The notes: generated from the letters alone by a model not told the origin. A stretch of DNA of 64,000 bases from Archegozetes longisetosus (GCA_018873245.2 JAEMBT020000003.1:5847843-5911842), one strand, 5' to 3'; counted from the stretch's first letter, positions 23,561 to 41,272 are shown. A program made the numbers and translations.

Positions 23561-25760
23561 AATATTTGAATTTGAAATTGGCTCAAATGAGGTATAATTT
23601 GAAAATCTAATTAAACTGTCATCATAATTGAATTCATACAAATGAGTTAGTAATAAACTTGAAAAGTATTAAAATGAATTTTAAGCAAAATCCAGTTAAA
23701 AATTGAGTTATTTTCTCTACGACAGCCTTCTAGTGATTGCTTTATTTGTTAGGTCTATTTTTGGCATTCAATAGTTTTAATTAACTCAGTGTTTGAAAAT
23801 ATCTAATCTGAAAAGTCTTAAATCAAGACCAAGTGAAACGAAAAAAGCACATCGAACCCAATTGTAATCAGCATTAAGTAATACACAAACAATTTATGAG
23901 CGATTTTCAGATAAACAGCTCTAATTTTGTGGTAAATAATCGAGTTTGAAATGTTTGACGAGTCAATAAATATCCGAAAACACTAATAAGATCCTAATCT
24001 TGATGCGTCAATTTTATTGCATATAAAAGGTTACACTAAAAATAATTAACACATTTTTAATAACCTTCTTCTTTTGCTCTTCAACATAAACATGTATTTG
24101 AGTCAAGTTTTGCTCTAAGAATATTATGACTCGCAAGATTAAACTTTAATACTTAATAATCAATTATAAACTCTACTTACAAGTTTTGCAAACTTCTCAA
24201 ACTTGGCCATCGAAAACTACCCATGTTGACATTTTGAGCTCAATTATTACTGTTGTTAGATGACTTCCTAATATTAAATCATTCTTAAATACTGAGGCAT
24301 ATATTGAGTGAATTTAAAGATGAGATTTAGAATAAAAATTTGGTGATCATTCATTTAGAAGGAATAGAGAAACAAGTATCACATAACTTGACTATCGATC
24401 GACAAATGAAACTGAGCTTTTTTGCATGTCATTAAATGAGTGAAAGGTATTCGTTGTATTTACAACCTTTACTGTAATTAACTTAATCTTTATATAACTC
24501 ATGTGTATGTTTCTAACTAACAATCAATATGCAAATGCATTCAGTGTTCAATTTCAAGTTTTATCTACTTTTTTATTCCGATATATTTAAATCAACCAAT
24601 CAGTAATAGAACGCAATTTTTATTTGAAAATTTTGTTTTTCAGAATAGATTATTGCTTGAAAATGACCAAAAGCAGGTATAAGAATATACAATATGTTCA
24701 TCCTTAGTAAACTGCAAACTCATGCACAACAGGTACGAAAACATGAAATGCAACCATTAGCAAAAAAAGCAAGAGACCATCAAATTTGTTTCCATTAGCT
24801 ATCAATTCGATTGTTAACTAGTGATTAAAGTATTTTAAGTATTTTTATGTTCCGTAGATTTCCTCAAAGTATAGTTTGTCATTTGGACTATTGGGTTAGG
24901 TTTTGAAGTTTGAACTTTCTAATGATGAAGACAAATTTACTTTTGCATAGGATCCGAACATTTGACAGAAGAAAATAAGCAAATAAAGTTAAATTGCATC
25001 TAGTCAAATGAGTCATTTTTAATTTGCCTCTTTTCTGGTCTCAAATCAATGACTAATGTGTAGTGTAGCCAAAAAGCAACTTAGTTTGGTTGCTAGTTAT
25101 GATTTAAGGGGACTACAAGAAACCAATTTTCATTGGACTGATAGGCGATTGAATGGTCAGAACACGTGGTTGTGAGCATAAGCGTATAATCACTTGGGTA
25201 GTTTAGGTTTATATTTTGAAAAAACACTCAATTTAGTATTGGCCTAAAACGAAATTATCAAGAGAGCAGTGAGAGAGCAGCAGCAAGAGAGCAGCGAGAG
25301 AGTGAATGAGTGTGTTCGACATGCATTGAATTGATTACTTTCAGGTTTTGCTCTTTGGCTGAGCAATAATCCATACAGAATTACTGTATTATAGCTGTAT
25401 GTAGCATAACTAAGAGCAAACTGATGGCTGTTATTACTGGTTAGAGGCTGTGATGGTATCGATTGCTATAGGAGAGCATCACTTCTTCCTTTTTCTCTAA
25501 TTACTTTGATGCTTAATTTCCTTGTACTATACATTAGGAATCTAAGACCAGGCACGGTATTGGAAAGAGACAGCCAAAAGTCTAATCCGTTAATATGAGA
25601 AAAGGCATATATAAAAATCAACCAGCTATATAGCAGTTCAAGCTTAATTACACCCTATGGGCTTTAGGCGAAGATCTTAGATAGCAATCAGCCCTACAAA
25701 CATTAATAGAGCTTTAGTGCTAAACGAATATATTCAACGTTTGACGCCAACATGTTTCAT
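23561..25760. other. Gene-poor tract
   Basis: No supported gene. Around 25258-25305 there is a purine-rich GAGAGCAGC/GAGAGAGCAG imperfect repeat. Confidence 0.45.

Positions 25761-25761
<1 letters not shown>

Positions 25762-25792
<31 letters not shown>
25762..25792. repeat. (CT)n microsatellite
   Basis: About 15 uninterrupted CT dinucleotides. Confidence 0.93.
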
Positions 25793-25795
<3 letters not shown>

Positions 25796-26977
25796 ACTAT
25801 TGGGGTCTCTTATTTAACTATATGCCAACTTGATTGAAATCAATTGTCAAAAGTTTTATTTGCATTTGCAGTGGTAGTAGGGATAGCTTTGGATAGCCTA
25901 ACATTTGGATGTGGGCAATGATAGTCTATCATAGAAAGGTTATAATAGGAACTAAAGCAATCTTTGGTTGCGTAGCTTTGGTCTGATTTATTAAACTAAA
26001 GTTTCTAACTTAGTCTCTGGCAAGTTAATCAAAATTCTAAAATAGACCAGTGATTATGAGATTACAGCTCTCAGTTTCAGCCAAATAGACGTAATTATTT
26101 GTTATTTTCCGATCCTCTCACTAATAGCCAGTTTTGGTCTAATATAACTCGAGTAATGCTTCGGGCATTTTCACAGTTAATCAATGCACTAATTTCACGA
26201 ATACATCATTTGACAAGTTTGCTGAAACATTACAAAGTGTGCGTTCTCAATCCACATAAGCTTTTCCTTTCAAAGCTTTAGTGTTAGGCAGAGAAGACTA
26301 AAATTACACTCAACCCATCAAACAATATACGTTAGCACTATTCTTACACCATTTCTACTACATCCCTATGCTTTCACTCTCTATCAGTTATTTTCCTCTT
26401 CTTCTTCTTCTACTTTAAAACTGAAATTTCATTCAAATTAACACAAATAAAACATGTTTAAGTATATCTGTTGAATATCTAATAAATGACATGAAATCGA
26501 TTTGAGAAAAATGAAAGAGGATTTGATGTTAACCATAAAAAAGTGAAAGTTGTCTGTAAAGGGAAAGAGCAGTTGTGACAAAAAACTTAGTGAATATATT
26601 GAATTACAGTATATTTTGTTTAGTAGTGAGTGTAATGTAGTGAGTGTAGTCTGAGATGTCAATTTTACCCCATGAATAATCATAGGCAAAGCTCGTAATT
26701 AAATTATTATACTCAATCAGATTAAGCTTCTAATGCATTTGTGCTCTTTTTTACTCAATGAAAAATTTTGTCGTGAAACTAGTCGTTAATTGAGTTAAAG
26801 TTACTTCAGAAGTTGACTAAGGGTGAAATCAAAATTAATTTTAATACTTTGATGTATAAATCATATGAATACAAATATGTATGATATATCAGTGCAAATA
26901 GTGTTTGACTGGATTAAAATCCAACTAAATTTTTAAGTCAAATTGTTAAAATTTCAGTGATTTCTATAAAAAGATAG
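25793..26977. other. 3' flank of CDC20, no gene
   Basis: Open frames at 26099-26281 (+) and 26438-26689 (-) lack motifs and exon partners. The right end probably holds the CDC20 3' UTR. Confidence 0.45.
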
Positions 26978-29612
26978 TCAACGAATGCTAGAACGTAAAG
27001 CATTGTTAGTCGATTTTTCTTTATAAGCTGCGATATCGGCCTTTTTCTTTTTTTCTGGATCTACTTGAAAGCATTCCCAAAAGCGTAATGTTTCATCAGC
27101 TCCAATAGATGCGACAGTTGTCCCGTCAGGACTCATAACCAGACCCAATACACGAGCCGTATGCCCTAAACAATCATTTCGTTATTCTATTTATTTTCAA
27201 TTATTCCACAGTAAATATCAATTCAATACCTGTCAATTCCGCTATTTTGGCCAAACCAGGATATTTCCATATAATAAGCTCATTGTTGGAATATCCGTGT
27301 GCTGATATCAACTCTTTATAGTCTTTTGACCACAATATAGCTGAAACCTATTCAAATGTTTAAGTTTTTCAATTGCATTCAAATCTTTTTAGTCATGTAC
27401 TAACTTGTGATTTTGTGTCAATTGTATATAAATTTGATCCATTTTGACAATTCCATATACGGATAGTTCTGTCAGCTGTTCCGCCACCACTTGCCAAACA
27501 ACTTGATTTCCAGGGACACCACGAAAGAGCCTGAAATGAAGAGACATTTGCAAAAATGTGTCAAATAATCTGGTTAAAAGCAAAATTAATTAAATAAAAG
27601 TGAAACATGAACAGTAAATGTAAAACTATAACTACATACAGGATTTAAAGTTATACAAGGGTTTAAATGGACTTGAGTGAAAAAGTTGTCTATTAAGGAA
27701 TGAAGAGTTCGTGAGGCTCTAATAGCTTCAGTTTCCTCTAATAGTTCAAATGCATATTTTCATGAGAAAAATAAATAGCAATCGATAGAAATATTGTTTC
27801 TATAGTAGAGTTTTATGGATAATTAGATTGTATTTGAGTCAATGTTGTTCATACACTATGAAAAATTTTCTCATTTCGAATAACTCTTTCCTAATATGCG
27901 CAATAAAATCAAGTTTTATGTGCAAAAACTACAGTAAAAAGTACTAACTATAACTGCAATCATATACAATATTGCTTTGTAGTGGCATTTCTAATCGGCA
28001 CTTCAACGATAATCTAATGTTCCGTTAGACCAATCACTTTAGTGAAAGACTAGAAAATCAAGTTTTAAATGTAGGGTTTATACAATTGGAAACTATCAAC
28101 AATATACGAAAATTCATAGCTATAAGTGAGCCAAACGTTTCGAATGTTAAATTCGTGTAATGTTTACTTGAAAGCAAATGACCTGTGAATAGAGTTGAAC
28201 GCGTTTAATAAAGTTTGAGAAATACCTTGACTGCCGCCTGATGTTCAGTGAAAGTATAGATGGGTTTATTGTTGTCTGTGTTATGAGTCATAGAATTGGA
28301 CCAAATCTGAATAGTATTGTCGTTGCCCCCACTGGCAAGATACTGTCCTCCAGGAGACCATTTTAAGCCACAAACTTCTTGACTATGTCCATTAAATGTT
28401 CCGATGTGATGATTGGCGACTCGAACGTCATGATTATATATGAGACCATCTTTAGAGCCACTGCTCAAAACGTATGAGTTCCAACTCAACGACCCGACTC
28501 TTGATGTATGACCACTCATTGTTCGAAGACGTTTCATTTGGTCGGTGTCCCAAAGTTGTATATCACCATAACTTGTTCCAACTGCTAAATAGTTTCCTTC
28601 TTCTACCCAAGAAACTGATGAGACATATTGTTCTTCGTCTAAAGTTAAAAGATTAGTAATATCTCCGGTGTTTGCATTCCATAAATATATTTCTTTCATG
28701 AGAGCAACTGCTAGAATATTAGATCCGCTCCAATCGATTAATTGTAAATAATAATCATTCTTGATGTCAGGCGCGTCCAAAATGCGCTCGGGTTGAGTCG
28801 GGATATATCGAGTGGCTTTTTTAGATGACGAACACTTACTGGAACTGTACAATACTTTCAGATTGTTTGCTTGTCCTAACATTAAATATTTGCAATTATT
28901 AACAAATTCAATATACAATCTTCACAAAAAGTATAACAATTATAAACCTTCGGGAGCCATTGGAGCTTTGTCTTGATAGCACATAATGCGATAATTAGAG
29001 AGGTCTCCGACCAGGTTCTCACTCACAGCTGCGTTATTAGTATTTAGTTGATTTGTCGAATTATTTAACTCGTAGTCATTTTCTTTACTATTTTTGTCAG
29101 CCTGTAATATCTTTTCGTATTAAATAAGAAAATTAATATTAGTTTAGAAACAAAAAGACATCAATTAATCAAATCAATACCAAATAATGACTGATATCGA
29201 GATTCATTGCATTTCTGTTTGGTATGAACCGATCGGCACCATTACAGGGAGTCTTTGGAGTCTTGGCTTTATTACTGCTATTATTGCCCTTAAGATTACA
29301 TCCAGGAGTGGATCTGTTAGGAGTCGTTCTCTTATTCGGTGTATTTGATGGTGTTTTAGTCGATTGATTGATAGCATTGACAGGATTAGAGGAAAACGAC
29401 AAGTTAATGGACTGTTCGTTTGGCGGACAATTCAGATGTAAAGAAGCGTTCAGTGAATTGTTGATACTTGAGGTGGAAGTCTCCAAATGTTTTCTTTGCC
29501 AACGAGCCAGTGGTCCACGAGTTAAGGGCTGTTCCATCGAGTGATGTGCTAAACGAATCTGATTCTCGACCTCAAAATGACTGTTCATTACTGATACCAA
29601 TTTTAAGTTCAA
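26978..29612 (-). CDS. CDC20: CDC20/fizzy, APC/C co-activator
   Basis: Six exons in coding order, 29612-29181, 29101-28948, 28875-28226, 27530-27405, 27347-27230 and 27165-26978, give 555 residues in frame. CDC20 activates the anaphase-promoting complex, recruits destruction-box substrates and is the target of the spindle checkpoint. The sequence shows PLARWQRK near residue 34, a C-box DRFIPNR (127-133), a KEN box (about 150-152), RYIPTQPERILDAPDIKNDY and a seven-bladed WD40 propeller (GHSQEVCGLKWSPGGQYLAS, ALSWCPWKSSCLASGGGTAD). It ends in the Ile-Arg tail that docks on the APC/C. These features fit CDC20 rather than Cdh1. The start is either 29612 or the ATG at 29588. The intron at 27531-28225 (695 bp) is much longer than the others. 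Confidence 0.95.
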
Positions 29613-31235
29613 ATCAATTTGTTTTTAAACTAATTTTTTCGCAAATATCGTCAGGAAATTAAACTATAATTGAGTTAAAGTATATATTTTAAAACATTTG
29701 TCAGAATCAGAAATTATTTATAAAATGAAATAAAAATACTGTTCATGAAATTAACAAATAAATGATACGAGAATAGGTTTAATTCGACGACAATTGATTA
29801 AAAATATTGAAATAATTGTAAAATATTCAATATTAAAATATTAATGGCTTGAAATGATTACTTGGTATTTAAATGCCTGACAATACTATGATAACTTTTG
29901 TAAATTTAAACGCTTTTAAAGTTCAAATAGAAGGTAAACATTTGACTATTGGTCGACAGTTTCAGTCTCTTACCATGATTGGTTTTTGCAATGAGTCTAC
30001 TTTTGGGACGCATGCGCCCTTTTCGTGTCATTTGACTTACTCGATGAATAAGTTTCAAACAATTTTCAACGATTCCTCGAGAACTTTACGGGCAATAATT
30101 ATGTGAATGACAGGATTAGCAAAAGTGATTTTAGTCTAAAACATTGTTCCAGAAATGTCTAACAATATAAACCTATGCCATTCATGCAATTCTATGGCCA
30201 TTAAATGAAATAAACAAGTATTGCTGTAACTATGATTTAAACTTGGTCAGTGGTTAGTCGTTTTAGCGATGAGAATTAATTGTTAATCACGAATTAGTGA
30301 CGAAATTATTAGCAAATTATTGATAATTCTCTCCATAATTATAGTAAATTTGTACTAAAAAGTGCAATGCTTTATTCAAAACCAATCAAACTATACTTTA
30401 ATAAGTTTAAAAGTATTAATGCATTAGTTTTTGGGATGGTTTTAACAAAATTAAAACCTTTAAAAATAATGTTTAATGAAAGATATTTGCTCGTTAAAGA
30501 TCTTAAAAATATGAATCATAGTAAAATCTCTCTGATGTGCATCCAAGTGTTTATCAAGAAAATAGGAAAACATGACCTAATTGTTGTTCATATACCACAA
30601 CCACTTATTTACATGTTTAACAGGTTTTACTCAATTGCTAGTTTTGCATGTCAATCAGTTGAAATGTGAGTTGAATAGAGGCAAACTTAGTTTCAATTTA
30701 TTGAAAAAGCAGCAATTTGAGAAAATGCCACATAAAAGATAACTATATTGTATATAATACACAACTTTTCAATTATTATTAGATATTAGATTTGAGTGGT
30801 TTTAATAAATATAAATACAACATTATCCAGTGCCAAACAAGAATCTTTGGATTTCAGTCTCATTTTAGGATCGATATAAATCCTATTTGGCACAACCATT
30901 CTATCAAAACTCATTAATAGTTGATAACGAATTCCTTTCACTTTATAATAAAATTCATTACAATCAAAGATTGAGAGCATTTCGCTATAAAACCTTACAT
31001 TTAGACCGATTTCAAATAATGATATCTAACAATAATGTATACAATTAAAAATGGTTTGAATTAATGAATAAAAATTAAATAGCAATGAGAAAATTAGAAA
31101 GAATTATAAAACAAGGAATGTATAGAATTAATAATTACAAAGATGTTAATTTAGTCAAAGTAAGAAAAGGACATCTCATTTAATATATTCTAAATTTCTT
31201 CTCAAATTAATAGGAAACCGATAAATGACTCGAAT
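29613..31235. other. CDC20-kinesin-13 spacer
   Basis: About 1.6 kb holding the CDC20 promoter and the kinesin-13 3' UTR. Open frames at 29873-30106 (+), 30367-30669 (+) and 30786-30980 (-) show no family motif and no matching splice partners; I do not call genes. Confidence 0.4.
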
Positions 31236-34028
<2,793 letters not shown>

Positions 34029-34749
34029 TTTATTGTTTTATAATTCAATAATCATTAAAACAAATAAACATTTATTATATTAAATAAAGTTAAATACTAG
34101 TATTTATTTAAAAAACAGTTCAATAACTGAATAATTAGAATAAAAATTAGAGTAAAAATACTATGATTTGAATAATATTGAAATGGCATAAGACAAACAT
34201 TAAGCACTTTTTGTTACCAAAATCGGTAAAAAGGGATTCAACACAAACTGACTCAATGAGTTCACCGCATCATTCGAACTATAGCTCAATAACAGTCAAC
34301 TGTCTCTTAGCAACCAATTGTCCACTCAACCAATCAAATCACATATCATTTTGAGCGAATTCAATTCAGTAGAAACTCAAATTTGATTTCTCAAAAATAA
34401 TGTAACTTTAAACTCAACTTTTGACTCCCCTTTACTTTAAGCTTTATATAGTTGTTTAAATTAGAGGCGTTTCATAAAATGGCGAAGAATGACAAATTTT
34501 TCAGGTATGGAATGACATAATTTATGTGTGATTTGGGTGGTTTATTTGAAATTTATCTGACTGATTGACTAACTTCCTGATATAAGAGTTAGTCGACAGA
34601 TAAGTGGAATATTTAAGTTTTTCATTGCTTCATCAAAACCACTTTATAGAGCCTGAGCAAACATTTTTAGGATCGAATTCGGAGTAAATTTTTGTTATCT
34701 ATCAAATAGTTAATGATTTACTAGTTTAATAGTTGCAATACTTATGAAT
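34029..34749. other. Upstream region of kinesin-13
   Basis: AT-rich and without a supported gene. It presumably holds the kinesin-13 promoter. Confidence 0.45.
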
Positions 34750-35034
34750 ACAGCCCTAGCCAGTGGGGGTCAGCGGCGGCAGCAGAGCTCGAAGCTGTAC
34801 TCCCCTAGATTTTTCAAAATTGAAGCATAGCAAAACTGAAAATAAAATCTTGGTAAAAAAACTTCAAAACTGTATCTGTTTGATGCATCAATTCGTTACT
34901 TATTCTAAAACATTAATCAAAGGTTTCATAACAAATTAACAGATATTTGAATGGCAGTTAGAATTTGCCTCAACAAATCTCAGAATTTTATTTCAGACTT
35001 TTAGCCCCCAGACTAAAACCTGACTATGGCAGTG
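34750..35034. mobile_element. hAT-like non-autonomous element (MITE)
   Basis: A GC-richer left end (CAGCCCTAGCCAGTGGGGG) and a right end whose reverse complement reads CACTGCCATAGTCAGG...TCTGGGGG form diverged terminal inverted repeats. They are bordered by near-identical 9-bp direct repeats, CTTATGAAT at 34741-34749 and CTTACGAAT at 35035-35043, consistent with an 8-9 bp target duplication as made by hAT transposons. About 285 bp long, with no coding capacity. The family assignment is by duplication length and the CA(G/C) ends only. Confidence 0.6.
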
Positions 35035-35344
35035 CTTACGAATTAGAACTGTTTCAACAATTTTTTAACTTATTGCAACCTATCAATTATGAAAAAAGTG
35101 ATTCAAAAAGTTTTGCACTCTTTAAATGAGTTTAAATTTTTTGGATTAAAATATCTAAAGTTGCCAGTTGTTAATGAAGCGATTGAATAACATATAACTG
35201 ATTAAGCAATAGCTCATTTTTTATTGTAAGATAATTATAAAAGAATATAAATAACACGATAGAAGCAATGATAATTTAAAAAATTGACTCAATCACTATT
35301 GAGTTCGTCATGTCTATTAAAAGAATAGCTGAATGTGAGGCACT

Positions 35345-37496
35345 TTAATCACTTGAATCTTCATTTCGTTCATTTTCAATCTCATCAAAGGTCTATAAAA
35401 TAGTGAACGTCTAAATTTGTAATTAAGTATTGTAAAAATGATTCAAATCAAATTCTTACACTTAGTAAATTCTTTGGTCCAATATTGAATGATTTGTCCC
35501 AATCTGAGGTATCGTCTTCTTCAGAGTGTTCATCAAAGTTCAGTTTCTGACTAATAGGTTTTGAACGATTGACTGATTCTTTGAATAGTGTTGGACTATC
35601 ATGTATTGTCGAGTCATAGAACCTCTCGATAGGTGAGCTTGGCTTAAATGAGGGCGACGTGAATGATTCGTCAAAAATTGGTCTATGTCTATGTATTACT
35701 GTTGTTGAACAGAATTTTCTATTAGTTGCAACACTGTAATAGGAAAACATTTCAGCTCAATTTCATAAGAATTTAAGAAATTTTTAGTCAACAACTATTG
35801 AACTAAAGAAACACTTAGTCACGAAACACTGACTCACTTTGAAATATCAAAAGAATTGTCAAGGGGTGTAAATCTGCCACCACCATTAGATGATGAGTCA
35901 AATAAAGTTGAATTATCTAGAACTGAAACAGCACTTGCGTCAAAGACATCATCATCTGAATAGTTAGCGTCCCAGTCAGTTGGTAAAGATCTACTATTAT
36001 TCAGATGTGGAGGAGTTCCTATCGTTCGGTTTTTATATTTGTTTTGTACAGTTTTGTATAAATATTTAAATGGATAACAAATCAAGGCAAATATATGGAT
36101 AAAACATGTGATAAACCAATTGACTATAGACTTTGCAAAATCAAAAGTACGTTTAGCTCCAAGTTTCCATCGTCTCTTTCTTTCAAATTTACAAACATAT
36201 GGGTGATTAAGTAATTCATCGGCTGATGGTCGTTTTTTGTAATCAGGATTCATCATTAACTTTATGATATGACTCAATTCAAAACTTATGCCTATATTAA
36301 GAGATTGAACACTTTTAGTAATAGAAAGTCAATTTAACTTTTGTACTCTATGTTTAATACCATTGAATAGCCGATCGGGAATTTTGCCATCTCTCAACTG
36401 ATGCCAACCCTCTCCACCATTCGGCAAATCTAAATCACATGCGATTTCTAATATAGTAATTCCTAAACTGAATATATCAGCAGCTTTTGTGAATTGTCCC
36501 TGCATTAACTCTTTGGCTAAGTATTTAGGATCGCCTTCGGTAGCTTCGTTCGCGTCATTCTGTCGAGTAAAATAGAAAATCATATTAATTGAAACTTAAA
36601 CAGAAAACAAAAACTCTTACTTTATTGATATCGAGAACGAGGCCGAAATCGCCTAATTTGCAGAGACCATCACTTGATATGAAAATATTTTCAGGTTTGA
36701 TATCGAGATGTATTAAGTCGTGATCGTGGAGATGTCGAACAGCTTTGAGCAAGTCGACCAAATAATTCCAGACCACTTTCTCGGGAATGTCATGATCGAT
36801 TTCTGCGAAATCACTTAAACTGGCTTGACATAGCTCTGTTTGAATATAGAGATGTTGTCTCTCTTCCCATGCCTTATAGAGCCTGACACAATTGGGATGC
36901 TTTGGTAACTGTTCGTGTTTGCATACTTCTTCTAACTTCCTTTCTCTGTCAGATTTTCCTTTGAATCTTTCGCGAGACTTTTTTATAGCATAATAACGAC
37001 CGTCTTCTTTACTTCTCACTTTGAAGACATCGCCAAAAGAACCACTTCCGATCTTACTCTCCACTTGAAAGCATTGTTCGAAATATGATTCTTCACGAGT
37101 TGAATCGTAGTGTTTGCTCAGGGCTTCAAATCAATCAAAATAAAGCATTCAATCAGTTATTATATGAGAATAGATATGAATTAATGAGTAGGTGAGTGGA
37201 TACATACACGAATCACTATTATCTTTAAAACTGATCGCTTGTGCCTTTTGATGGTTGGGTCGACTGAAGAATCGACTGATTGGTGGCACGCTTTTGCTCG
37301 GCGGCCGCGGCGGCACTTTCTTTGGACATGGAGTGGAATTATAGCGATCCTTGAAATAAATTGCAAGTTGTTAGTAAATTAAAATAATTGCTAATTCAAA
37401 TCAAATTAGATTAGAACTGACTTTTTTGGTGGTGAAAGTGTTGTAATCATTAAAAAACTGCGGGACTGGACGCGAAGGAGAATTAAATGACTCCAT
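35345..37496 (-). CDS. PKMYT1: Myt1 inhibitory Cdk1 kinase
   Basis: Seven exons in coding order, 37496-37422, 37349-37208, 37123-36621, 36559-36339, 36284-35838, 35733-35460 and 35392-35345, give 569 residues. Myt1 phosphorylates Cdk1 on Thr14/Tyr15 at the ER/Golgi membrane and holds back mitotic entry. The kinase domain (about 93-345) has glycine loop GSGSFG (98-103), ATP-site Lys in YYAIKKS (120), catalytic HLDIKPEN (Asp213) and LGDFG (Asp231). FEQCFQVESKIGSGS and VRSKEDGRYYA are Myt1-like. After the kinase a basic stretch and a hydrophobic segment at about 366-386 (IVNWFITCFIHIFALICYPF) form the membrane anchor that separates Myt1 from Wee1. A Ser/Asp-rich tail follows. The exon 4-5 junction uses acceptor CATAAG and is the least certain join. 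Confidence 0.93.
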
Positions 37497-38404
37497 GTTT
37501 AAGTTAAAATAAGAATAAAACAGTGATTTTAAAAGAAGTTCTCATCAACTTATTCAAATAATCATACTATGTGATCTTAAGATTTGTTTCGTAAAATAAA
37601 TCAAATCAAAATATATTCACTTATTTTTCAATATTTTGATTCGTATTTCGAATCGAAACAATCGATATCTATATCGATAACAGTCATGTGTTCTCTTCAA
37701 ATCGCATTGATTCTCATTTTTGTAATACTTTGTAATTAAAGGCTTGACTTCAACTGAAAACTATCTATAATTTTTGATTAAATTAATTTGGTTTGTTTAT
37801 TAGACATAAAGTTAATTAAAGAATTGATAGTAGAGAAAGGATTGAATAATGGTTAAGTTGTTAATAAGAATCGGTAATTGAACATCGATTTGAATGAATT
37901 GAGGAAAAGATGGCGTTTATGTGTAAAAAGAGGTGTTTCGCAATATTTGGCTAAAAGGCGGCCGACATTTAATACTAAATATTTGTAATAATGTTTTTAC
38001 TGTCAATGTTTTCAACTGAAATACTTTGAGTGCAATAAATGCCATCCGCAGGAAAATCGACAAAAAGGGATATCAATTAAAATATTTCTATTATTAATAT
38101 CAATTTTATTTAGCATTTCATTGAATATCTTCATATTTTAATTGCTTTTAATATTGTTTTCTATCAATTTTAATATTGCTTTCAATCAATTTTTATTATT
38201 GTTCGTATCAATTGTTTTTGCCAACTGTTTTTAAGCCAAAATCATTTCTAAAAAAAGACGATTTCACTCAAAAGACGTCACGCAGGAAAATATTTGTCGA
38301 TCCTTTTCAAGACACTCAAGATTTAATTGAATTGAAGCCTTTTTTGAGTCTTCTTAAGACAGATTAGAAGTATAAAGTTATCAATTGATAATTAGAAGGA
38401 CATA
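37497..38404. other. Myt1-Crk divergent spacer
   Basis: This 0.9 kb region holds the promoters of two divergent genes. At 38253-38367 a pyrimidine tract and acceptor (TGTTTTTAAG) precede an open stretch containing TSRRKIFVDPFQDTQDLIEL and a stop, only about 40 bp before the Crk ATG. It looks protein-like but has no convincing upstream exon and I do not recognise it. Confidence 0.4.
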
Positions 38405-40026
<1,622 letters not shown>

Positions 40027-41272
40027 TATCTTAGATTATATTAATCCCTAACCTATATATTGTGAATATAGTCAATGATCGTTTTATAATTTTCATGTCA
40101 TCATTCATTTCAATGCATCGATATTTCATTCAAACATTACATTAATTATCGAAATTCATAATTCATTATCAAATTATTACTGCATTTTCGACTATAACTT
40201 TATTGTTTAATATGATTGTTATTTAAATGAATAATGAATGAAATTGAGTCAAAGCAGTAATTGATGATAGGAAAGAGTATAAATTAAGATTTTTATAAAT
40301 AATAATTATAATAATTTGCATCATATCTATAATATATTTAAGCATATATGATATGTTTGCGTCAAATTGCTTTCAATTGTGCCTCATTTATAAATGATTT
40401 TTCTCAAAACACTCTTATCAATTATTGAACACTATTAGCAAAAACTTTTAGTGGTTAACACGCCTGGTATTTAAACGATGGACACAATTGTCAAGTCATA
40501 CCGAGGGTATAGGAGATCTCGAATTTCAGAAAGTGATTTGTAAATCTTTATACGTGGTCTTAGACATGGTATAACTTTGTATCTTTAACAGCAAAGTTTC
40601 GACTAAGTAAAAAAGGTCAAAAGGGATTGATCAAAAACTTAGGAGGTTTGAGAAACAGTTACCGGAAAGATATGTCAACATGTAAGTATGCTTCGAATGA
40701 AGTTGTTTGGGAGCTATACTTTCCAATAATGGATGTATTGTTTGGTCTGGCGCTGAAACGAGCCTTCCTTGACCTAACTTACTATACTGTAATGCAAACA
40801 AATATAATAGGATTGATTACAACTCTAGTTCAAAAGAGACGCATAAATCTCCCTCTGCTAAAACCTATTACAATTCTCAAATTCATCAAACCGAAATCTT
40901 CATATATTACTTGATAATATTAGAAAGTCTAGAAGTGAACGCTTGAAGATTTACAATTATATCAATTCTGTAAACTTTAATTATACAGTTGTCAGAATAA
41001 GTTGTTCCAGTAAACAAGTTAACTTTATAGGATTAAATTTCAACTTAAAAAAGTGAATTAATTTAAGCCAAATAAAACTTTTCCTCTATCAATAATAATT
41101 AACTTCTATTTGATTGAAAAAATGTTTACGAATAGTTGATTACGAAGTGATAAAATGTTTTTCCGTTAGTCATTTCTTGCATATTAGTCATAACCGACTT
41201 ATTTTCCTATAAAGTTGTAAACTTTTTGCATTGATTAAACTTTAAAAAATTTGATTACTCTGATATTACATA
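40027..41272. other. Crk 3' flank
   Basis: Likely holds the Crk 3' UTR on the left. Apart from a MADF-like fragment near 40.6-40.9 kb, nothing is supported. Confidence 0.45.
40591..40914 (+). pseudogene. MADF-domain-like fragment
   Basis: One open frame reads LIKNLGGLRNSYRKDMS, then VVWELYFPIMDVLF, resembling the second half of a MADF (Myb/SANT-like in ADF1) domain: a KxLRxSYRK helix and a W.YF...F closing helix. The N-terminal Trp-rich half is not visible upstream, and the C-terminal continuation shows no BESS motif. It may be an exon of an unfound gene or a decayed transposon-borne domain. The match is weak and by eye. Confidence 0.28.

Noticed and set aside
26978-29612. Assignment as Cdh1/fizzy-related
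   Set aside because: A KEN box after the C-box and CDC20-type text (RYIPTQPERILDAPDIKNDYY, ADETLRFWECF) favour CDC20.
29873-30106. Plus-strand 77-codon protein
   Set aside because: No motif and no splice partner; it lies in the CDC20 upstream region.
30786-30980. Possible T-box-like or other DNA-binding fragment on the minus strand
   Set aside because: The resemblance was limited to a few residues and the family's invariant positions are missing.
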